A stretch of DNA of 64,000 nt from Gemmatimonadales bacterium UBA2982 (GTDB taxonomy: Bacteria > Gemmatimonadota > Gemmatimonadetes > Longimicrobiales > Gaopeijiaceae): positions 1 through 64,000 of the forward strand of contig DEAM01000028.1 of NCBI GenBank assembly GCA_002347035.1, read 5' to 3'. The position numbers and the translations under genes are program-made. This document shows, piece by piece, positions 61,680 through 64,000 of this stretch (within the stretch, counting starts at the first letter, position 1; every line of letters begins with the position of its first letter). The notes under the pieces are model-generated. The model ran no database searches. It was given only the letters and a program-made list of their open reading frames with translations, and was not told the DNA's origin.

Positions 61680-62974
61680 TCTGGCATAAGGCCATCTCTA
61701 CTTCACTACTTCTCTTGGCAGTCCCCGTACTGGCCCAGGAGCAACCGACGTTTAGGGTCGAGCAAATGGATGGGACGAGTGCCAGGGATCTTGCAGTTAT
61801 GCTAGATCGAGGCTACGCGGTGACTGATGTCACGCTCTTTGAGGATCTGGGCTGGGGCATCGCCGAGGACTCGGATAGGGTTACAACTTTTGTTTCGAAT
61901 GAGGTCGTTGTTTCTCTGCGTATAGGATCACCATTTTTCCGATGGGACGGTGTCATGCTCCAGATGACGCACCCTCCGTATCGTGATGGTTCTCGGACAC
62001 TCGTGCCGCTGCAGTTGTTGACAGAATTTTTCCCAGAGCAGTTGCCAGACCTTTACGAGTTCGATGGGGCGAGGTCGACACTACGGGTGGATCGCCTTCC
62101 CCTTGTTAGGGGAGAAATAACTGAGCCTGTAACTTCAGAAGACCTCTTGTTAATACCGGAGGAAGAGGTCGTGAGCGCACTCCTCTCAGAGTCTGACGAG
62201 CAGCGATTGTCAGAAGATGTTTCTGATGCTCTTTCTTCGAATCAGGGTGAGCGCATCGTAATCATTGATGCGGGTCATGGAGGAGAAGATCCGGGAGCAC
62301 TTGGTCCTGAGGGCATTCATGAAAAAGACGTGGCTCTAGGAATAGCCCTTGAGTTGTTAGCTATTCTAGAGCGTGAGCCAGATCTTACAGCTTTTATGAT
62401 ACGAGAAGACGATACTTTCGTTGATCTTTGGAGGCGGGGAGAGATAGCTACTGAGGCAAAGGGTGATCGACCGGGCGTCTTTGTCTCTATTCATGCGAAT
62501 TCATCTCCTAACAGGCGATCAGCGCGTGGTTTTGAAACATACTTCTTGTCAGAAGCCAGGACTGAGCACGAGCGCCGTGTCTCCGCGATCGAGAATGCTC
62601 CCTTAAGCCTTCGGGGTCAGAACGTTGACTTGAGCCAGGATCCTGATCTTGGGTTCATTCTCAGGGAACTCCGCACCCTCGACCACCAACACTGGTCAGC
62701 ACTATTGGCTGAGATGGTGCAAGAGGAAATCGAAGAGTTTCACCCAGGACCGAATCGTGGTGTGAAGCAGGGTTTGCTCGCCGTGCTCACTAATGCGCTG
62801 ATGCCGTCGGTCCTCATCGAAACCGGTTATTTGTCGAACGACGAGGAAGCTAGGATGCTTAGAGATGGCAAGTTCCAGAGGGATACGGGGCAAGCTGTAG
62901 CTGACGCAGTCCTCAGATTTTTTAAGCGGTATCCACCCGGCGTTAGCTCGGGACTTCCTGGACCGGCGCGGTGA
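61676..62974 (+). CDS. N-acetylmuramoyl-L-alanine amidase (AmiC type)
   Basis: The protein has 432 residues and starts at GTG 61676 over the smpB stop. A signal peptide (ISTSLLLLAVPVLAQ) is followed by a ~160-residue domain with copper-amine-oxidase-like/AMIN-like strands (VTTFVSNEVVVSLRIGS, TLVPLQLLTEFFPEQ). The catalytic amidase_3 domain then shows IIDAGHGGEDPGALG, the zinc Glu in IHEKDVALGIAL, VSIHANSSPNRR and VLIETGYLSNDEEA. It cleaves the amide between MurNAc and L-Ala in peptidoglycan at cell separation. It acts in the periplasm. Confidence 0.92.
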   Translation: MIWHKAISTSLLLLAVPVLAQEQPTFRVEQMDGTSARDLAVMLDRGYAVTDVTLFEDLGWGIAEDSDRVTTFVSNEVVVSLRIGSPFFRWDGVMLQMTHPPYRDGSRTLVPLQLLTEFFPEQLPDLYEFDGARSTLRVDRLPLVRGEITEPVTSEDLLLIPEEEVVSALLSESDEQRLSEDVSDALSSNQGERIVIIDAGHGGEDPGALGPEGIHEKDVALGIALELLAILEREPDLTAFMIREDDTFVDLWRRGEIATEAKGDRPGVFVSIHANSSPNRRSARGFETYFLSEARTEHERRVSAIENAPLSLRGQNVDLSQDPDLGFILRELRTLDHQHWSALLAEMVQEEIEEFHPGPNRGVKQGLLAVLTNALMPSVLIETGYLSNDEEARMLRDGKFQRDTGQAVADAVLRFFKRYPPGVSSGLPGPAR

Positions 62975-62999
62975 GTTACTCCAGCCCGAGTACCATCAA

Positions 63000-63932
63000 G
63001 TGAGGCTTACCACGGAGCTGTTCGGGGTGAAGTTTCAGAGCCCAGTTTTGTTGGCTGCGGGGACGTGCGGTTTTGGGTTAGAGCTAGCCGAGTTTTTCGA
63101 CTTGAATGACTTGGGCGGGTTTGTGACCAAGTCAGTGACAATTGATCCAAGGCATGGGAACGAAGCACCTCGATTAACTGAGTTCGGTGGTGGTATGCTG
63201 AACTCGATTGGGCTTGCCAACCCCGGCCTTGAATCGACTCGGAGAGAGAAGCTGCCTTGGATCGCTGCCAATGTGACTCGGGCACAGGTTTTCGTCAGCC
63301 TTGCCGGGCACACGGTATCCGAATTTTTTCGACTAGTAGAGGGCCTGGATGGTGATGAAGGTTTTCTCGGTTATGAGTTGAACCTTTCGTGCCCGAATGA
63401 TGCGCGACGCGACGGCCCACCGTTCGCGCTCGACCTAGATGCTGTCGATGAGATCGTTTCTGGCTGCCGGGCTCGCACCGACCGACCGTTGCTTGCCAAA
63501 CTAGCTCCTAATGACCTGGACTTAGGGGGGACAGTCCGCTGCGCCACTGACGCGGGAGCAGACGGGCTCACCTTGGTCAATACGCTGCCCGGCCTTCTCC
63601 TGGAAGGAGCTACAGGTGCTGCGGAACTAGGTGCTGGCCCGGGAGGAATCAGTGGCTCAGCGCTACTTCCTGTTGGACTCCGCGCTGTTAAAAAGGCGAG
63701 GAGCGAGACACATGTGCCCTTGCTTGGGGTTGGTGGGGTGACGGCCCCTGAGGACGCGGTGGCCTACGCTCGCGCTGGAGCTGCACTCGTTCAGGTAGGC
63801 ACCGCGTCTTTTGCATCTCCTCGCGCTGGCCTATTGCTCGCTCGGGGACTCGAGAAATGGGGAAGGGAGCGTGGGGTCTCGTCCTGGACGGACCTGGTCT
63901 GCTCAGATGAAGACGAAGGCAGGAGTTCATGA
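63000..63932 (+). CDS. pyrD: dihydroorotate dehydrogenase, class 1
   Basis: The protein has 310 residues and starts at GTG 63000. Class 1B features: FQSPVLLAAGTCGFG, GGFVTKSVTIDPR-G-N, the FMN/active-site loop YELNLSCPNDARRDG, with the active-site Cys in NLSCPN, LLAKLAPND, LVNTLPGLLL, GGISGSALLPVGLRAV, and LGVGGVTAPEDAVAYARAGAALVQVGTA. It oxidises dihydroorotate to orotate; class 1B pairs with an iron-sulfur PyrK subunit, not seen here. It overlaps pyrF by ATGA, so pyrimidine genes are coupled. Confidence 0.93.
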   Translation: MRLTTELFGVKFQSPVLLAAGTCGFGLELAEFFDLNDLGGFVTKSVTIDPRHGNEAPRLTEFGGGMLNSIGLANPGLESTRREKLPWIAANVTRAQVFVSLAGHTVSEFFRLVEGLDGDEGFLGYELNLSCPNDARRDGPPFALDLDAVDEIVSGCRARTDRPLLAKLAPNDLDLGGTVRCATDAGADGLTLVNTLPGLLLEGATGAAELGAGPGGISGSALLPVGLRAVKKARSETHVPLLGVGGVTAPEDAVAYARAGAALVQVGTASFASPRAGLLLARGLEKWGRERGVSSWTDLVCSDEDEGRSS

Positions 63933-64000
63933 GCGAAGTAATTGTTGCGCTCGACACCCCATCCTCTGAGTCCGCTTTGCAACTTGTTGATCGTCTCGGG
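63929..64000 (+). CDS. pyrF: orotidine 5'-phosphate decarboxylase, N-terminal fragment
   Basis: The gene is cut by the right edge; 24 codons are present. ATG 63929 overlaps the pyrD stop and has AGGAG (63921-63925) upstream. The opening SEVIVALDTPSSESALQLVD is the conserved first strand of OMP decarboxylase (V/I-A-L-D). Together with pyrD it makes the last steps to UMP. Confidence 0.85.
   Translation, partial: MSEVIVALDTPSSESALQLVDRLG

Overview
The window looks like a chromosomal segment of a free-living aerobic, heterotrophic, Gram-negative-type bacterium. The base composition is moderate (roughly mid-50s % GC by eye). The gene mix points to Gemmatimonadota or a close relative: a quinoprotein, NHL and amidohydrolase proteins with signal peptides, a DUF2723 membrane protein, a fused E1 alpha/beta 2-oxoacid dehydrogenase, a B12-dependent ribonucleotide reductase, a metalloprotease/TolB-propeller/beta-barrel protein, and several small proteins of a kind I associate with that phylum. 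This placement is inference from gene content. I saw no rRNA, tRNA, CRISPR array, insertion sequence or phage gene.

Layout. 0-3.8 kb (minus strand): the start of an exported PQQ-type dehydrogenase, a phosphoesterase, and exported NHL, GH88/105-like and cupin proteins. 3.8-12.8 kb: an acyl-CoA catabolism regulon with two arms. The minus arm runs multifunctional enoyl-CoA hydratase/3-hydroxyacyl-CoA dehydrogenase -> acyl-CoA ligase -> thiolase -> SDR. The plus arm is histidine phosphatase -> ACAD10/11-like dehydrogenase -> APH-fold kinase. A dyad lies between the arms. 12.9-15.1 kb: an exported SDR and an exported amidohydrolase. 15.2-21.4 kb: pheA behind a structured RNA, then leuABCD behind a Leu-rich leader ORF and a strong terminator, the classic layout of attenuation. 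21.4-27.4 kb: dipeptidase, DinB-like, DUF2723, MoeB-rhodanese and a small outer-membrane protein. 27.5-31.7 kb (minus): fused E1 alpha/beta and a DUF255/YyaL protein. 32-40 kb (plus): three small-protein genes, a CoaE-PHP fusion, NrnA-like DHH, Fur, agmatinase-like, PLD/cardiolipin-synthase-like and CcdA. 40-46.9 kb: ABC exporter and gamma-glutamyltransferase (minus); MurQ and a GT-C-like membrane protein (plus). 46.9-56.3 kb: the large HExxH/propeller/barrel protein, nrdJ, a TPR protein, an M28/glutaminyl-cyclase-like lipoprotein, ornithine aminotransferase and a YggX-like protein. 56.5-64 kb: DksA/TraR-like, RNase D, PhnP-like, pgi, YtxH, smpB, amidase, pyrD and the start of pyrF.

The most striking signals are regulatory. 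Upstream of nrdJ there is a sigma70-type promoter overlapped by two NrdR boxes exactly 31 bp apart. Its leader then carries a terminator-like hairpin, one arm of which is perfectly complementary over 11 nt to the nrdJ Shine-Dalgarno region, plus four near-DnaA-box 9-mers. The leu operon has an apparent ribosome-mediated attenuator. pheA is preceded by two crossing stems (pseudoknot or alternative pairing) followed by a terminator hairpin. Among proteins, the CoaE-PHP fusion, the split ACAD/APH pair and the metalloprotease-propeller-barrel protein are the most interesting.
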